From NCBI GenBank assembly GCA_030653435.1, contig JAURZI010000076.1, positions 25,359 to 89,358 of the forward strand: a stretch of DNA of 64,000 bases, written 5' to 3'. This stretch comes from Methylovulum sp. GTDB lineage: Bacteria; Pseudomonadota; Gammaproteobacteria; Methylococcales; Methylomonadaceae. The notes beneath the pieces were generated by a model. The model was not told the DNA's origin. It did not search any database and saw nothing but the letters and a program-made list of their open reading frames with translations. Made by a program: the position numbers and the translations under genes. Shown one piece after another: positions 17,816-30,722 of the stretch (the stretch's first letter is position 1; each line of letters opens with the position of its first letter).

Positions 17816-19271
17816 TTAATTCGTTGGAGGTGCCTTGTCCAACTTCCGACAAGTTTCTCCTCGACAATGACCAAAAGCAATGGCCCAACGCAACATCTCG
17901 CGCATTTTGTCCGTCCAGAGTGGATTTGCCTGTTGACTCTCCATTTCATAGGGATCGGAAGTGTTAAGATAAAACTCCTGCTCCAATGTGATGTAGTGGA
18001 TATATTTTTCTGTTGTCGTTAGCAACCCAAAGTAACTGGGCGGCCAAGCGTAATTTAAATCAGGGAAAGGGTGATACAAGTCTTCTTGATAGGATAGGAC
18101 AATCGCTTGCCGCCATTCACTGGCTGGAATAGGCTCCGGTCTTAGCACAGGCACGAGACTACGACCATCGACGAAAGACGCGGCGCTCCCCCCCCCCCCA
18201 CTCGACGAAAGTCTGAGCAAGGTCGGAGTTGGCAACAAGATGATCCCGACTAACACCGGCTGGAATTCCAGGCCCCCATATCCATGCGGGAACTATATTT
18301 GCTGCTTCGTAAGGCGTAATCTTAGCATCCGTGATGCGATGCTCACCATAATGCCAGCCATTATCCGAAACAAAAACGAAATAAGTGTTATTGAGAACGT
18401 CATGCTTGGCGAGCGCCTCCATTACCGATTTGATCAAATCCTCAACCGAAAGTAAAGAACGCAACCGATTGCGAAATTGATTTAACCTCGTGGGAAAATT
18501 GGCCGGTTTCTTGTGTGATTTCTGAACATACATAGGTTTATCTGAGACATCTTCTTCGTTGAATGACGGGCTTTGCGGCGTACTCTTGGCCTGGCTGAAC
18601 CTCTCTTCATGGCGATGGGCAGGGATTGCTGGTAAATGAGGGGATGTGCTAGCTATATAAAGAAACATTGGCTCATTGTAATGATTATCGATAAAGCGTA
18701 CAGCAAGGCGAGCCAATTCATCATCGACGTGGGGTCCGGGCTCTTTGTATTCCACTACAACACCGTTCTCGTTGAGGGTAAAGTTGTAACCTTTTGGTTG
18801 GGCGCCTGCATACCATTCGCTCCATCCAGGCGGAACATAGCTCTTTTTAACCGAGTTTTCCTGCATGTATCCATTAAGATATTTCCCAAATAGTCCGGTA
18901 GTATAGCCGGCCCGTTGAAGCCAAACGGCTACTGTTTCTTTCTCAAAGCCCAGTTGGTAAAAAGTATAGAAGCCTGGGTCAATATCCATATGAGTATTGC
19001 TGGAATACTGACCCCTTAATATCGACGCTCTCGACGGAACGCACCAAGGGGTAGGCGTAACAAACCGTGTGAACTGTATACCAGCTTTAGCTAACTGGCT
19101 AAGATAAGGCATATATTTAATATCAGCTGTAGCCATATCATCAACAAGAAACAGAACTATGTTCGGTTTTGCAACTGTGGTTGTCTGGCTAACCGATGAC
19201 TCTCCTTGCGCCAACTCAAAGTAAATTGTTGTTACAATCACAGAAATCAAAATTAGCAGATGTTTGTTCAT
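17816..19271 (-). pseudogene. Secreted sulfatase, frameshifted at a G tract
   Basis: Two overlapping frames together make one sulfatase of about 485 residues. The first (from ATG 19271 downward) has a signal peptide (MNKHLLILISVIVTT), the metal-site start PNIVLFLVDDM and the formylglycine motif CVPSRASILRG. It has GKYLNGY, typical of N-acetylglucosamine-6-sulfatase-like members. It runs out of frame after DLAQTFVEWGGG. The second frame resumes with SAASFVDGRSLVPVL and continues to the stop at 17816. The shift occurs in a run of 12 G (minus strand); 11 or 14 G would restore a full protein. It may be phase-variable, decayed, or a sequencing error. Confidence 0.8.
18188..18199 (-). repeat. 12-base G homopolymer inside the sulfatase gene
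   Basis: Twelve consecutive C on the plus strand (G on the coding strand) sit exactly where the sulfatase frame breaks. Tracts of this length slip easily during replication and are a classic contingency-locus signature; they are also a classic place for sequencing length errors. Confidence 0.9.
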
Positions 19272-19660
19272 ATTAGTGTTTATGCACAATTAGACAAGGT
19301 ACTTAACGGATTGAAATAAATGGTTTTTTATTTAACTAAAAAAGGCTGGGCTATGAGATTTACAATAACCTTTGGAGTGATGCTTTGCCTCTCCTCCCGT
19401 ATTTCGTGGGCTGTATAAAGATTCTGTGTTACGACAAACTATGTTCAGCAGTTATTGTGCATAAGCTCTATTGTAAAGTAAAGTGAGTAAGACGCAGGTA
19501 AGCAAAAAATAGGATAGTGTTATCAGTTAGCCCTCCTATCCGCATACTGCTTGGATAAGATGCCAGGTCATCGGCTTTTTTCCGGCTGCGATAAGCGGAA
19601 TTAGGGCGGGCTTAGCTTGCAATCTGCAATATTTTCCTTTAACTTAAGCGGTCATCCGTA
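19272..19660. other. Non-coding stretch between the sulfatase and the thiC riboswitch
   Basis: There is no convincing gene here. An ATG at 19352 opens a 21-codon frame (MRFTITFGVMLCLSSRISWAV) that looks like a bare signal peptide and stops at once, perhaps the relic of a secreted-protein gene. An 11-base perfect inverted repeat, TTATGCACAAT at 19280-19290 and its complement at 19454-19464, brackets that relic. The promoters of the sulfatase gene and thiC must also lie here, but I see no strong consensus match. Confidence 0.5.
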
Positions 19661-19761
19661 AAGGCTAGGGGTGCTTCATGAGCTATCATGAGGCTGAGAG
19701 AAACCCTTCGAACCTGACTCCGGTTAATACCGGCGTAGGAAAGCCATGACTTCCCTGCGCC
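19661..19761 (+). promoter_or_regulatory. TPP riboswitch controlling thiC
   Basis: The thi-box core is clear: GGGGTGC, then GGCTGAGAG, ACCCTTCGAACCTGA, and CCGGTTAATACCGGCGTAGG. Helix P1 can pair GGCT at 19663-19666 with AGCC at 19742-19745. A second hairpin, 19732-19743 with 19750-19761 (11 of 12 pairs, 6-base loop), overlaps the 3' side of the aptamer and precedes a T-rich TTGTTGTTTTT. Aptamer and hairpin are mutually exclusive, so this is the likely expression platform. Thiamine pyrophosphate binding is expected to lower thiC expression. Confidence 0.95.
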
Positions 19762-19786
19762 TTGTTGTTTTTGTTGATGGAGATAA

Positions 19787-21658
<1,872 letters not shown>

Positions 21659-21710
21659 ACGCTGTTTGCGGGCTTTATTCCGGTATCTGCAGGGGATAAA
21701 GCTCAGGCAC

Positions 21711-21736
21711 AAAAAAGGGCCTTGCGGCCCTTTTTT
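21711..21736. terminator. Bidirectional terminator between thiC and pnp
   Basis: AAAAAAGGGCC, a short loop, then GGCCCTTTTTT forms a stem flanked by A and T runs, so it can end both the rightward thiC transcript and the leftward pnp transcript. It lies 52 bases after the thiC stop and 18 bases beyond the pnp stop. Confidence 0.9.
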
Positions 21737-21754
21737 AGTGATACAAGCAGCGTT

Positions 21755-23833
21755 TTATTCTTTTTCTACTTCTTTGATGCTGAGCCTGACCCGGCCTTGG
21801 CGGTCAATTTCCAGCACCTTGACTTTAACCAGATCGCCTTCATTCAGTTTGTCACTGACTTTATCAACATGCTCGTCAGAAATTTGCGAGATATGCACCA
21901 AACCGTCTTTGCCGGGAAGTATGGTCACAAAAGCTCCGAAGTCCATTAATCTGACGACTTTACCTTCGTAAACTTTACCGACTTCGACTTCTTCGGTGAT
22001 TTCTTCAATGAGGCGGCGCGCTTCTTCTCCGGCAGCTTTATCGACCGAAGCCACTTTGACTATGCCGTCATCGGTCAAATCAACGCTGGCGCCGGTAATT
22101 TCGGTAATGCCGCGTATCGTAGCGCCACCTTTACCAATGACTTCACGGATTTTACTAGGATCAATTTTGAAGGTGATGATACGTGGCGCGAAATCGGACA
22201 TTTCTTCGCGGGTGCTCGACAAGGCCTTGTTCATCTCGGACAGGATATGCAAACGGCCGTGCTTGGCTTGTTCCAGCGCCGTTTTCATAATTTCTGCGGT
22301 AATGCCGTCAATTTTGATGTCCATTTGCAGCGCGGTGATACCTTGCTCCGAACCGGCGACTTTAAAATCCATATCGCCTAAATGGTCTTCATCGCCCATG
22401 ATGTCGGACAAGACGGCAAAGCGGTCGCCTTCTTTGATTAAACCCATCGCAATGCCGGCAACAGGCGCAGAGATAGGCACGCCAGCATCCATTAATGCCA
22501 AACTGCTGCCGCAAACCGAGGCCATTGAGCTGGAACCGTTGGATTCGGTGATTTCAGAGACGACGCGTATGGTATAAGGAAATTCATCCATATTTGGCAA
22601 CACGGCAGTGACACCACGTTTGGCCAAGCGACCATGCCCGATTTCACGGCGTTTAGGCGAACCGACTTGGCCGGTTTCCCCTACGCTGTAGGGAGGAAAG
22701 TTGTAATGCAGCATAAAGGGCTCTTTGTACTCGCCCGCCAGCGCGTCAATAATTTGTGCGTCGCGCTGGGTGCCCAGCGTGGCGACGACCAAGGCTTGGG
22801 TTTCGCCGCGGGTAAATAGCGCAGAACCGTGGGTTCTGGGCAATACGCCAGTCCTGACTGTAATCGGTCTGATCGAATCCAGCGCACGTCCGTCAATACG
22901 CTTGCCGTCATTAAGAATGGCGTTGCGGACGATTTTGGATTCCAGATGTTCGATAATGCCGCGGATATCATTGGCGGCATAACCGTGGTCTGTCGTCAGC
23001 TTGTCAACCACAGCGGTCCTGATGGCTTTTAATTGCTCTTGTCTGACCAGTTTTTCAGGCACTTGGTAAGCTGCGGTTATGCCGGCTTCAACTTCCGAAG
23101 TAACCAAACCGACTAATTCTGTGTTCGCTTCCGGTGCTGTCCATTCGACCACGCCTTTACCGGCGGCATTGGCAAAGTCATTGATCGCTGCGATAGCGAC
23201 CTGCATCTGCTCATGCCCGAACAATACCGCGCCTAGCATGATGTCTTCTGACAGGCCTTTGGCTTCGGATTCCACCATCAATACGGCATGGGCGGTACCG
23301 GCAACGACCAGCGTCAAGGCAGATTCTTTTAAGGTGGCTGGAGATGGGTTCAACAAATAAACGCCGTCTTTATAGCCTACACAACTTGCGCCGATGGGGC
23401 CGTTGAAGGGCAATCCTGATACGGCTAAAGCCGCAGACGCCCCCAACAAGGCCGGGATTTCCGGATCAACATTAGGGTTCAGCGAAATCACCGTGGCAAC
23501 GATTTGAACTTCGTTAGTATAGCCTTCAGGAAACAGTGGGCGTATAGGTCTATCTATCAAGCGGGACGTTAACGTCTCTTGTTCGGAAGGACGTCCTTCT
23601 CTCTTGAAAAAGCCGCCCGGAATTTTTCCGGCTGCATAAGCTTTTTCTTGATAATTTACGGTTAATGGGAAAAAGTCGCCGCCATTGGCTTCTTTTTTAC
23701 CGACGACGGCGACCAGTAGGCTGGTGCCATCAACATCAATCATGACAGCGCCGTCGGCCTGCCGTGCTATTTCGCCCGTTTCTAGCGTGACTTTTTGATC
23801 GCCGTACTGAAATTCTTTCCTAATAGGATTCAC
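21755..23833 (-). CDS. pnp: Polyribonucleotide nucleotidyltransferase
   Basis: A 692-residue 3'-5' phosphorolytic exoribonuclease that acts as a trimer and joins the RNA degradosome. Two RNase PH-like domains are followed by a KH domain ([19 protein letters not shown], about residue 565) and an S1 domain ([18 protein letters not shown], near residue 625). The start codon is GTG, with AAGGA about nine bases upstream. It follows rpsO as in E. coli, with a hairpin-containing gap of 140 bases. It ends the large operon that begins at tRNA-fMet. Confidence 0.97.
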   Translation of the reverse strand: MNPIRKEFQYGDQKVTLETGEIARQADGAVMIDVDGTSLLVAVVGKKEANGGDFFPLTVNYQEKAYAAGKIPGGFFKREGRPSEQETLTSRLIDRPIRPLFPEGYTNEVQIVATVISLNPNVDPEIPALLGASAALAVSGLPFNGPIGASCVGYKDGVYLLNPSPATLKESALTLVVAGTAHAVLMVESEAKGLSEDIMLGAVLFGHEQMQVAIAAINDFANAAGKGVVEWTAPEANTELVGLVTSEVEAGITAAYQVPEKLVRQEQLKAIRTAVVDKLTTDHGYAANDIRGIIEHLESKIVRNAILNDGKRIDGRALDSIRPITVRTGVLPRTHGSALFTRGETQALVVATLGTQRDAQIIDALAGEYKEPFMLHYNFPPYSVGETGQVGSPKRREIGHGRLAKRGVTAVLPNMDEFPYTIRVVSEITESNGSSSMASVCGSSLALMDAGVPISAPVAGIAMGLIKEGDRFAVLSDIMGDEDHLGDMDFKVAGSEQGITALQMDIKIDGITAEIMKTALEQAKHGRLHILSEMNKALSSTREEMSDFAPRIITFKIDPSKIREVIGKGGATIRGITEITGASVDLTDDGIVKVASVDKAAGEEARRLIEEITEEVEVGKVYEGKVVRLMDFGAFVTILPGKDGLVHISQISDEHVDKVSDKLNEGDLVKVKVLEIDRQGRVRLSIKEVEKE

Positions 23834-23938
23834 TATGGGGGGTCCTTTGCGTAGGTTGGTTAAGAGTGGTTGTCAGGTTATACCGGCATAAAAGCGGCTA
23901 TTGCCTATGCTTTTGGCGGTAAGCCCGACCTACAGCAA

Positions 23939-23963
23939 AAACGGCACTCAGTTCGTGCCGTTT
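23939..23963 (-). terminator. Hairpin between rpsO and pnp
   Basis: A perfect 9-bp stem (AAACGGCAC with GTGCCGTTT, 7-base loop) followed on the minus strand by a short T run lies just after the rpsO stop. It matches the position of the rpsO terminator in E. coli, where some transcripts read through into pnp. A weaker dyad (AAAAGC/GCTTTT near 23890-23914) lies in the pnp leader. Confidence 0.7.
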
Positions 23964-23973
23964 CCAGATAAAC

Positions 23974-24243
23974 TTACTTACGTAAACCCAGCCGTTCAAT
24001 CAATGAGCGGTAGCGGTTGCTGTCTTTGTTTTTTAAGTAATCCAGCAACTTGCGGCGCTGGTTAACCATGCGTAATAAGCCGCGACGAGAATGGTTGTCT
24101 TTTTTATGTGCGGCAAAGTGCGGTGTCAAATGGGTGATGTGCGCGGTCAATAAGGCAACTTGCACTTCAGGCGATCCGGTATCGGTTTCTGATAAGCGGT
24201 ATGCTTCGACAACCGCTTTTTTTTGTTCTGCTGTAAATGGCAT
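23974..24243 (-). CDS. rpsO: 30S ribosomal protein S15
   Basis: An 89-residue primary 16S rRNA-binding protein of the small-subunit platform. The sequence is typical throughout: [22 protein letters not shown] in the middle and [27 protein letters not shown] at the end. The length is exactly the family standard. It lies between truB and pnp in the conserved order. The 139-base gap upstream probably holds its own promoter and the autoregulatory leader known in E. coli, although I cannot define that structure here. Confidence 0.98.
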   Translation of the reverse strand: MPFTAEQKKAVVEAYRLSETDTGSPEVQVALLTAHITHLTPHFAAHKKDNHSRRGLLRMVNQRRKLLDYLKNKDSNRYRSLIERLGLRK

Positions 24244-24382
24244 TGCTAATCCCTATAAGATTAAAAAATAAAAGAAAGCCGCCAAAAGACGACTTGTAAA
24301 AATTCCTGTCCACGATAGGGTGTAGAGCAGGACGGGTAGGTGTGGAGCTCACAAGCGCTTGTTTTTCATTGCTTGTTCAGCC

Positions 24383-25288
24383 TTACACATCATTCATATT
24401 GAACAATTTTTTCGGTGCTATTCTACCATCCAATAGCCTTTCCCCCAAGCCTAAAAAATCCGCCCCGTGGTAGAGTCGCACGGGGCCAAGTTCATGGTCT
24501 GATGCAGGGATGCTCTGTCCATAGCGGATACATGTCGCTTGGGTGTCAGAAAGGTGCACGGCCGGAATGGCCGCTAGCGGTTTATCGACAGCGATGAGGC
24601 AGTTAAACAAAGCCTGTTCATCCATATCGGATAGCTCTTCAATAGTCTTCGCTTCCGCGATGCCAAACTGCCCCGCAGTCAATCGCCGTAATATCTTTAC
24701 TGTGCCGCAACAGCCTAAAGCATGGCCTAGGTCTTCTGCTAAAGAACGGATATAAGTGCCTTTTGAACACGCGACATCAAGCGTCAATTGGTCGTTGGAA
24801 AAATGCAGCAAGGCCAATTCAAAAATATGGATGCGGCGGGCTTTACGCTCTATGGTTATGCCTTCCCGTGCCAGTTCGTAGAGTTTTTTGCCCTGATGTT
24901 TTAATGCCGAATACATCGGCGGCACTTGCTCGATCTCACCGGTAAAGCGTTGTAAACAGATCTCTATTTCACTGCGGGATAACTGTGGCACGGGCTGGGT
25001 GTCGATAACCGTTCCTTCCGCATCGCCGGTATCGGTCATGACCCCAAGTTGCACTGTAACTTGGTAACGTTTGTCGTCATCCAGCATTAATGCAGACACT
25101 TTGGTGGCTTCACCAAAACACAGCGGCAGCAAGCCGGTGGCCAACGGATCCAGGCTACCGGTATGTCCCGCCTTATTGGCATTGAATAAGCGCCGGACTT
25201 CCTGCAAGGCTTTGTTTGATGAAATGCCCAGGCGCTTGTCCAGCAGCAATATGCCATGCACATTGCGTCCCGATTTACGTTTGCCCAT
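24383..25288 (-). CDS. truB: tRNA pseudouridine-55 synthase
   Basis: A 301-residue enzyme that isomerises U55 in the T loop of nearly all tRNAs. The catalytic aspartate is in GHTGSLDPLATGLLPLCFGEAT. The RFTGEIEQVPPMYSALKHQGK and CSKGTYIRSLAEDLG motifs are present, and a PUA-like C-terminal region follows. It starts 6 bases after the rbfA stop, so the two are translationally close within the operon. Confidence 0.97.
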   Translation of the reverse strand: MGKRKSGRNVHGILLLDKRLGISSNKALQEVRRLFNANKAGHTGSLDPLATGLLPLCFGEATKVSALMLDDDKRYQVTVQLGVMTDTGDAEGTVIDTQPVPQLSRSEIEICLQRFTGEIEQVPPMYSALKHQGKKLYELAREGITIERKARRIHIFELALLHFSNDQLTLDVACSKGTYIRSLAEDLGHALGCCGTVKILRRLTAGQFGIAEAKTIEELSDMDEQALFNCLIAVDKPLAAIPAVHLSDTQATCIRYGQSIPASDHELGPVRLYHGADFLGLGERLLDGRIAPKKLFNMNDV

Positions 25289-25294
25289 GGACGG

Positions 25295-25660
25295 CTAGCC
25301 GTCGTCGTGAGGGTGCTCTATATCGCTTAACAGCTCAGCAACACGCATCCCGTTATCAAAGGAGTCGTCATAGTAAAAGCGTAATTCCGAGATATGCCGT
25401 AAACGCATCCTTTTTGCCAGCTGATGCCGGATGACCGGCGCCAGCTCGTTAAGGCATTTAACATTGGTTTTTTTGCCTTGAGCATCGGCATTCAACACCG
25501 TGACGTAGATTTTTGCTACGGCAAGGTCTTTCGAAACCTCAACCTCGTTGATGGTTACAAAACCCAGTCTGGGGTCGTCAATATCGCGTTGTAAAATGAG
25601 CGACAGCTCCTTTTGCATTTGTGAAGAAACGCGGGCGTTACGGCCAAATTCTTTTGCCAT
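25295..25660 (-). CDS. rbfA: Ribosome-binding factor A
   Basis: A 121-residue single KH-like domain protein that binds the 30S subunit late in maturation, near the 5' end of 16S rRNA. The family start RNARVSSQMQKELSLILQRDIDDPRLGFVTI is clear, written here as two neighbouring motifs: RVSSQMQKELS and DIDDPRLG. The frame runs upstream to 25726, but the ATG at 25660 gives the family start MAKEF and lies 4 bases after the infB stop. Confidence 0.96.
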   Translation of the reverse strand: MAKEFGRNARVSSQMQKELSLILQRDIDDPRLGFVTINEVEVSKDLAVAKIYVTVLNADAQGKKTNVKCLNELAPVIRHQLAKRMRLRHISELRFYYDDSFDNGMRVAELLSDIEHPHDDG

Positions 25661-25664
25661 AAGA

Positions 25665-28328
25665 CTACAATACCCGTCTGACTTCAGTGCGCTCAAACAC
25701 TTCGATCTGATCGCCGGCCTGGACATCGTTGTAATTTTTTACGCCAATACCGCATTCCATGCCCATTTTGACTTCTGCGGCGTCATCTTTAAAGCGGCGT
25801 AACGATTCCAGTTGCCCTTCAAAGATAACCACGTTTTCACGCAATACGCGTATCGGCAGGTTGCGTTTGACAAAGCCATCGACAACCATACATCCGGCGA
25901 TAGCGCCAAATTTTGGTGAACGGAACACATCGCGAACTTCGGCCAGTCCAACGATATGTTCTTTGATTTCTGGCGCCAACATGCCGCTGATGGATTTTTT
26001 GACTTCATCAATGGCGTCGTAAATGACGCTGTAATAATGTAAGTCTATGCCTTTTTCTTCGATCAGTTTGCGTGCCGTGGCATCTGCCCTGACATTAAAG
26101 CCCATCAGGATAGCGTTTGATGCCAATGCCAAGTTGGCATCGCCTTCATTGATGCCGCCTACACCGCCAAAAATGACTTTGACTTCAACTTCTTCATTTG
26201 AGAGAGCGACCAATGAGCCGCGCAAGGCTTCCAAGCTGCCTTGCACATCGGTTTTGATGACCAGGTTGACGCAAGCCAATTCGCCGCTAGTCATCCTGGA
26301 GAAGACCTCATCCAGCTTGGATGCTTGTTGTGCCGCATGGCGGCTGAATTTTTTGCGGTCTTCACGGTGCTTGGCCAGATCTTTGGCGATGCGTTCGTTT
26401 TGTACGACCAGGAACTCGTCGCCCGCATTTGGCGTGCCTGAAAGCCCAAGGATTTCCACCGGCGCACAAGGACCGGCTTCTTTGATGGCCTTGCCGTTTT
26501 CGTTGAACATTGCCCGGACACGACCGTATTCATGACCACACAACACCATTTGACCATTTTCCAGCGTGCCTTTTTGGATTAACACGGTAGCGACAGCGCC
26601 TCGTCCTTTATCCAGGCGTGATTCAATGACTATACCCGATGCTGCGCCTTCAACCGGTGCCGTCAACTCCAGGATTTCGGTCTGGACGATCAGCGCTTCG
26701 ATCAATTCATCAATACCTTCACCGGTCTTGGCCGAAATCTTGAGGAACTGCACGTCGCCGCCCCATTCTTCAGCCAACACATTAATGGTTGACAGTTCTT
26801 GCATCACTTTGTCGGGATTGGCGTCGGGCTTGTCGATTTTATTCATCGCGACAATAATCGGTACGTTAGCTGCCCTGGCGTGTTCGACGGCTTCTTTGGT
26901 TTGCGGCATTACGCCGTCATCTGCTGCGACGACGACAATGACCACGTCGGTCACGTCAGCGCCGCGCGCCCGCATCGCAGTAAATGCGGCATGCCCCGGC
27001 GTATCTAAAAATGTCACCGAGCCGTGGTCGGTTTTTACCTGATAAGCGCCGATATGCTGGGTAATGCCGCCCGCTTCGCCGGCAGCCACCCGCGTCTTGC
27101 GGATATAATCCAATAACGAGGTTTTGCCGTGGTCTACATGGCCCATGATAGTGACGATAGGCGCACGCGGCAGCGCGATGCGGTTATCTTCTTCCAGGAC
27201 TTCCGCCAGCATTTCCTGCTCAAGGTCGTCATCACTCTGCATGATGGCTTTGTGGCCCATATCCTCAACCAGGATGACCGCTGTATCTTGGTCTATGCTC
27301 TGGTTGATGGTCGCCATAATGCCCAGCTTCATCAGGTGCTTGATAACCAGGGCTGCCTTAACATTCATTTTTTGCGCCAGATCAGAAACGATGATCATTT
27401 CAGGGATCGTGACATCATAAACGATAGGCGCAACCGGCATTTCAAACTGGTGTTTGCTGTCAGAGTGCGGCGCGGCACGCTGGGTTTGCTTGCCTTTTTT
27501 CTTGCTTTTCTTGGCATCTTTGCCTTGAACGCGTTGGGTGCCTTCTTCTTGTTTTTTTCTATGCAATTGTTCCTGCTTGACAGCGGCCTGCTGCCTTACT
27601 TTGTCGGCATTTTTCTTAATGGATTCTTCAAGACGGCGTTCTTTTTCCTGCTGTTTTTTCCTGACTTCTTCCGCCTCTTTGGCTTTAATCGGCTTATCCT
27701 GTTTTATTTTTTTATCTTCCTTGACTTTTACCGTTGCAAATTTTTCATCGGCATCGAGTTCGAGTTCCATGTCAGCCGCAGGTTTGTCTTTTTCTACAGG
27801 CTCTACGCTTGCATCAATCGCTGCCGTTACTGCTTCTTCCGCAATCAGTACCGGTTCTGCGGCAGGCGCGTGTCCGGTGGAAACGGCGGTGGTGTCAAGC
27901 GTAGGTTGGATGTCAATAGCTTGGGCCGGTTCGATGGCTGCTGTTGGCTTTTGCGCTTCAGCGACGACTGGCTTCGCCGGTTCGACAAGCTTGGGTTCGT
28001 CTGCTTCCGTATCAGCCCGCTTGATATAGGTTTTCTTTTTGCGTACTTCAACGCTGATGGTTTTCGTCGAACTGCCAGGTACATTGGCTTGCTTGATTTC
28101 CATCACTTTTCTGCGCTCCAGCGTCACCCGTTTAGGGGCGTTGCCTGACTCGCTTTCTGCTTTGCCGTGACGCTTACGCAAGTGTCCCAGTAATTGCATT
28201 TTTTCGTCTTCACTAATCACATCATCAGCGGTGCTGGCAGATAACCCTGCTTCTTTCAGCTGCTCCAATAACCGTTCCAGTGGTATTCTGACCACTTCAG
28301 CCAACTGCCGTACTGTTTTATCGCTCAT
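25665..28328 (-). CDS. infB: Translation initiation factor IF-2
   Basis: An 887-residue GTPase that brings fMet-tRNA to the 30S subunit and promotes subunit joining. The N-terminal IF2_N domain ([20 protein letters not shown]) is followed by a long charged region of about 270 residues. The G domain has [12 protein letters not shown] near residue 394, DTPGHAAF and [10 protein letters not shown]. The C-terminal domains II to IV are complete. The fMet-tRNA it uses is encoded at the head of the same operon. The ATG is 27 bases after the nusA stop. Confidence 0.98.
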   Translation of the reverse strand: MSDKTVRQLAEVVRIPLERLLEQLKEAGLSASTADDVISEDEKMQLLGHLRKRHGKAESESGNAPKRVTLERRKVMEIKQANVPGSSTKTISVEVRKKKTYIKRADTEADEPKLVEPAKPVVAEAQKPTAAIEPAQAIDIQPTLDTTAVSTGHAPAAEPVLIAEEAVTAAIDASVEPVEKDKPAADMELELDADEKFATVKVKEDKKIKQDKPIKAKEAEEVRKKQQEKERRLEESIKKNADKVRQQAAVKQEQLHRKKQEEGTQRVQGKDAKKSKKKGKQTQRAAPHSDSKHQFEMPVAPIVYDVTIPEMIIVSDLAQKMNVKAALVIKHLMKLGIMATINQSIDQDTAVILVEDMGHKAIMQSDDDLEQEMLAEVLEEDNRIALPRAPIVTIMGHVDHGKTSLLDYIRKTRVAAGEAGGITQHIGAYQVKTDHGSVTFLDTPGHAAFTAMRARGADVTDVVIVVVAADDGVMPQTKEAVEHARAANVPIIVAMNKIDKPDANPDKVMQELSTINVLAEEWGGDVQFLKISAKTGEGIDELIEALIVQTEILELTAPVEGAASGIVIESRLDKGRGAVATVLIQKGTLENGQMVLCGHEYGRVRAMFNENGKAIKEAGPCAPVEILGLSGTPNAGDEFLVVQNERIAKDLAKHREDRKKFSRHAAQQASKLDEVFSRMTSGELACVNLVIKTDVQGSLEALRGSLVALSNEEVEVKVIFGGVGGINEGDANLALASNAILMGFNVRADATARKLIEEKGIDLHYYSVIYDAIDEVKKSISGMLAPEIKEHIVGLAEVRDVFRSPKFGAIAGCMVVDGFVKRNLPIRVLRENVVIFEGQLESLRRFKDDAAEVKMGMECGIGVKNYNDVQAGDQIEVFERTEVRRVL

Positions 28329-28355
28329 ATCCTACCCCTTCTATCGCTATGTGCC

Positions 28356-29855
28356 TTAAGCAAACCAAGGCTCACGCGCCTTCATAATCAACTTTGCAGC
28401 CCTATCTTCATTCATGCCCGGAAGTCCCAGCAAATCATCTACCGCCTGCTCCGCCAAATCGTCCATCGTGATGATGCCCTGATTTGCCAGCGCATAAGCC
28501 AAGTCCTCGTCCATACCTTCCATGTCCAATAAATCCTGTGCCGGATGCGCCGTTTCCATGATTTCTTCGGCCGCAATCGCGCTGATCAGCAAGGCGTCTT
28601 TAGCCCTACTACGCAGTTCATGGACCAATTCTTCATCGAAACCTTCAATTTCCAGCATTTCACTGACCGGCACATAAGCAATTTCTTCGACGGTGTTAAA
28701 GCCGACTTCAGCCAAAATGAGTGCAATGTCTTCATCGACATCCAGTTGGTCAACAAACAACTGTTTGATTTTTAAGGTTTCCGCTTCGCTGTTGAGCGTC
28801 GCTTTTGATGCGTCGATAACATTCAATTCCCAACCCGTCAACTGCGATGCCAAACGAACGTTTTGCCCACCGCGGCCTATGGCCTGGGATAAGTTTTCTG
28901 AGTTCACCGCCAAATCCATGCTGTGTTTGTCTTCATCGACGATAATCGACTGGATTTCCGCAGGTGACATGGCATTGATGACGAATTGCGCTTCGCTAGG
29001 GTTCCACAGGATAATGTCGACACGTTCGCCAGCCAATTCGTTAGTCACCGATTGCACGCGCGCTCCTCTCATGCCGACACAGGATCCGACCGGATCCAAC
29101 CGCGGATCATTGCTTTTTACCGCTAGTTTTGCCCTGGAGCCGGGGTCACGCGCCGCAGCCATGACAGAAATCAGGCCTTCGCCAACTTCCGGCACTTCAA
29201 GGCGAAACAGTGCAATCAGCAATTCCGGTGCTGTGCGGCTGACAAACAGTTGCGGGCCGCGGGCTTCCAGGCGCACGTCTTTGAGGTAGCCTCTAATCCG
29301 GTCGCCTATGCGTATGGCTTCGCGCGGTATCATGTCTTCACGGGCAATATAGGCTTCGACGTGACCGCCCAAGTCCAGATAGACGCTGCCTTTTTCAATG
29401 CGTTTTACAATACCGGTGACCAATTCGCCAATGCGTGACTTATAAGCGTCAACGATTTTTTTACGTTCCGCTTCCCTGACTTTCTGGATAATAGCTTGTT
29501 TGGCATGCTGCGCCGCGATGCGGCCGAAATCGACCGACTCTATCTCTTCTTCCACCAAATCACCGACTTTGGCTTCGGGGTTGTCAAGCTGAGCCACTTC
29601 CAGCAGCACTTGCGTCGTTGGAAACTCAACATCACCGGCACATAAGGGATTGGCTGCAACAACCTCCCATTGCCTATAAGTAGTATAGTCGCCGGTTTTT
29701 CTGTTAATCGCAACACGCGCTTTGATTTGGTTAATGTGACGCTTGACAGTTGCCGCTTCCAGTGCGGACTCTATTGCCTGAAAAACGATTTCCTTATCAA
29801 TTTCTTTCTCATTGGAAAAAACCTCCACCACCAACAGAATTTCTTTATTTGCCAC
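28356..29855 (-). CDS. nusA: Transcription termination/antitermination protein NusA
   Basis: A 499-residue RNA polymerase-associated factor affecting pausing, termination and antitermination. It has the N-terminal polymerase-binding domain, an S1 domain ([20 protein letters not shown]), two KH domains ([11 protein letters not shown] and [15 protein letters not shown]), and two acidic C-terminal repeats, which mark it as the proteobacterial long form. In E. coli NusA represses its own operon through leader terminators; two terminators lie upstream here as well. The start lies 26 bases after rimP. Confidence 0.98.
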   Translation of the reverse strand: MANKEILLVVEVFSNEKEIDKEIVFQAIESALEAATVKRHINQIKARVAINRKTGDYTTYRQWEVVAANPLCAGDVEFPTTQVLLEVAQLDNPEAKVGDLVEEEIESVDFGRIAAQHAKQAIIQKVREAERKKIVDAYKSRIGELVTGIVKRIEKGSVYLDLGGHVEAYIAREDMIPREAIRIGDRIRGYLKDVRLEARGPQLFVSRTAPELLIALFRLEVPEVGEGLISVMAAARDPGSRAKLAVKSNDPRLDPVGSCVGMRGARVQSVTNELAGERVDIILWNPSEAQFVINAMSPAEIQSIIVDEDKHSMDLAVNSENLSQAIGRGGQNVRLASQLTGWELNVIDASKATLNSEAETLKIKQLFVDQLDVDEDIALILAEVGFNTVEEIAYVPVSEMLEIEGFDEELVHELRSRAKDALLISAIAAEEIMETAHPAQDLLDMEGMDEDLAYALANQGIITMDDLAEQAVDDLLGLPGMNEDRAAKLIMKAREPWFA

Positions 29856-29881
29856 TTCGAGCTCCTTTTTCGATGCTTTGA

Positions 29882-30343
29882 TTAAATTGTCAAATCGGGT
29901 GCCAAACGCGCTTTACTCATCGCGCTAAACGGCACCTCATAAAGCTGATCCGCTTCTTTGAGTGTAATGATGTCCCCATCAACTTTTTCAATCAGCCCTT
30001 TAATTTTTCTTCGGCCTGCCACCGGCATAAACAGCGTGACCGTAACGGTGCTACCGATATAACGCTCAAACTGGCTTATTTTAAAAAACGGTCGATCTTC
30101 ACCAGGCGAAGAAACTTCCAGTTGATAGTTGCCAGGAATAGGGTCTTCGACATCCAGTATGCCACTGATTTGGTGGCTGACTTTGGAGCAGTCCTCGACT
30201 AGAATGCCATTTTCACTATCGATATAAATTCTTAACAGACCATGTTTGGGGTGTGGGTTATAGTCAATACCGACACATTCATAACCTAAACCCTCAACAA
30301 CCGGCTCGATCAAGTTGATCAAATGCTCAGGCGCCTGCCTCAT
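29882..30343 (-). CDS. rimP: Ribosome maturation factor RimP
   Basis: A 153-residue protein needed for assembly of the 30S subunit, consisting of an N-terminal alpha/beta domain ([20 protein letters not shown]) and an SH3-like C-terminal domain. The [12 protein letters not shown] motif is the family signature (usually SPGLDRPL). The frame is open to 30400, but ATG 30343 starts at the conserved N-terminus and follows GCGAGG with suitable spacing. It is the first protein gene after tRNA-fMet and two terminators. Confidence 0.95.
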   Translation of the reverse strand: MRQAPEHLINLIEPVVEGLGYECVGIDYNPHPKHGLLRIYIDSENGILVEDCSKVSHQISGILDVEDPIPGNYQLEVSSPGEDRPFFKISQFERYIGSTVTVTLFMPVAGRRKIKGLIEKVDGDIITLKEADQLYEVPFSAMSKARLAPDLTI

Positions 30344-30373
30344 TATTTCCTCGCTTACTTTCGCACAAAAAAA

Positions 30374-30390
30374 AAGAGCCAAAGGCTCTT
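30374..30390 (-). terminator. Second leader terminator before rimP
   Basis: On the minus strand AAGAGCC, a TTT loop and GGCTCTT form a stem followed by a T run of nine or so. It ends about 30 bases before the rimP start codon. With the terminator just upstream it must be read through for nusA and infB to be expressed from the tRNA promoter. Confidence 0.8.
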
Positions 30391-30438
30391 CCATTAACAA
30401 TCAGTTGTCGGCTTCTAATGACTGAAGCCCATAAAATA

Positions 30439-30461
30439 AAAAACCCCATAAAGGGGTTTTT
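30439..30461 (-). terminator. Terminator after tRNA-fMet
   Basis: AAAAACCCC, a 5-base loop and GGGGTTTTT form a perfect stem whose last bases are a T tract on the minus strand. It lies 6 bases after the CCA end of tRNA-fMet and probably defines the 3' end of the tRNA precursor. Confidence 0.85.
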
Positions 30462-30466
30462 CTGTC

Positions 30467-30543
<77 letters not shown>

Positions 30544-30556
30544 ATTGATTCAAGGT

Positions 30557-30584
30557 ATTATAATGAGTTATTAATATATAGCAA
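30557..30584 (-). promoter_or_regulatory. Likely sigma-70 promoter of the tRNA-fMet/rimP/nusA operon
   Basis: On the minus strand TTGCTA (30584-30579) and a perfect TATAAT (30562-30557) are separated by 16 bases. The predicted start, near 30550, is a few bases before the mature tRNA. The -35 box matches 4 of 6 consensus bases. Confidence 0.6.
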
Positions 30585-30722
30585 GCTAAATTATTGGCTA
30601 AGACAAGACTGAACAGTGTGGGCGGATGCGGGCAGGGCCGGTGCGGCTGGTAACCGGCACCCGCAAGGGAATTTTTAACGACACCAGCAAATGCTTATAA
30701 ATCGAAGCAAACTGCCGGACGC

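Noticed and set aside
27129..28148. A 339-codon open frame opposite infB
   Set aside because: It is rich in Phe, Arg and Cys in the pattern expected from the complement of the charged infB linker; infB on the other strand is certain.
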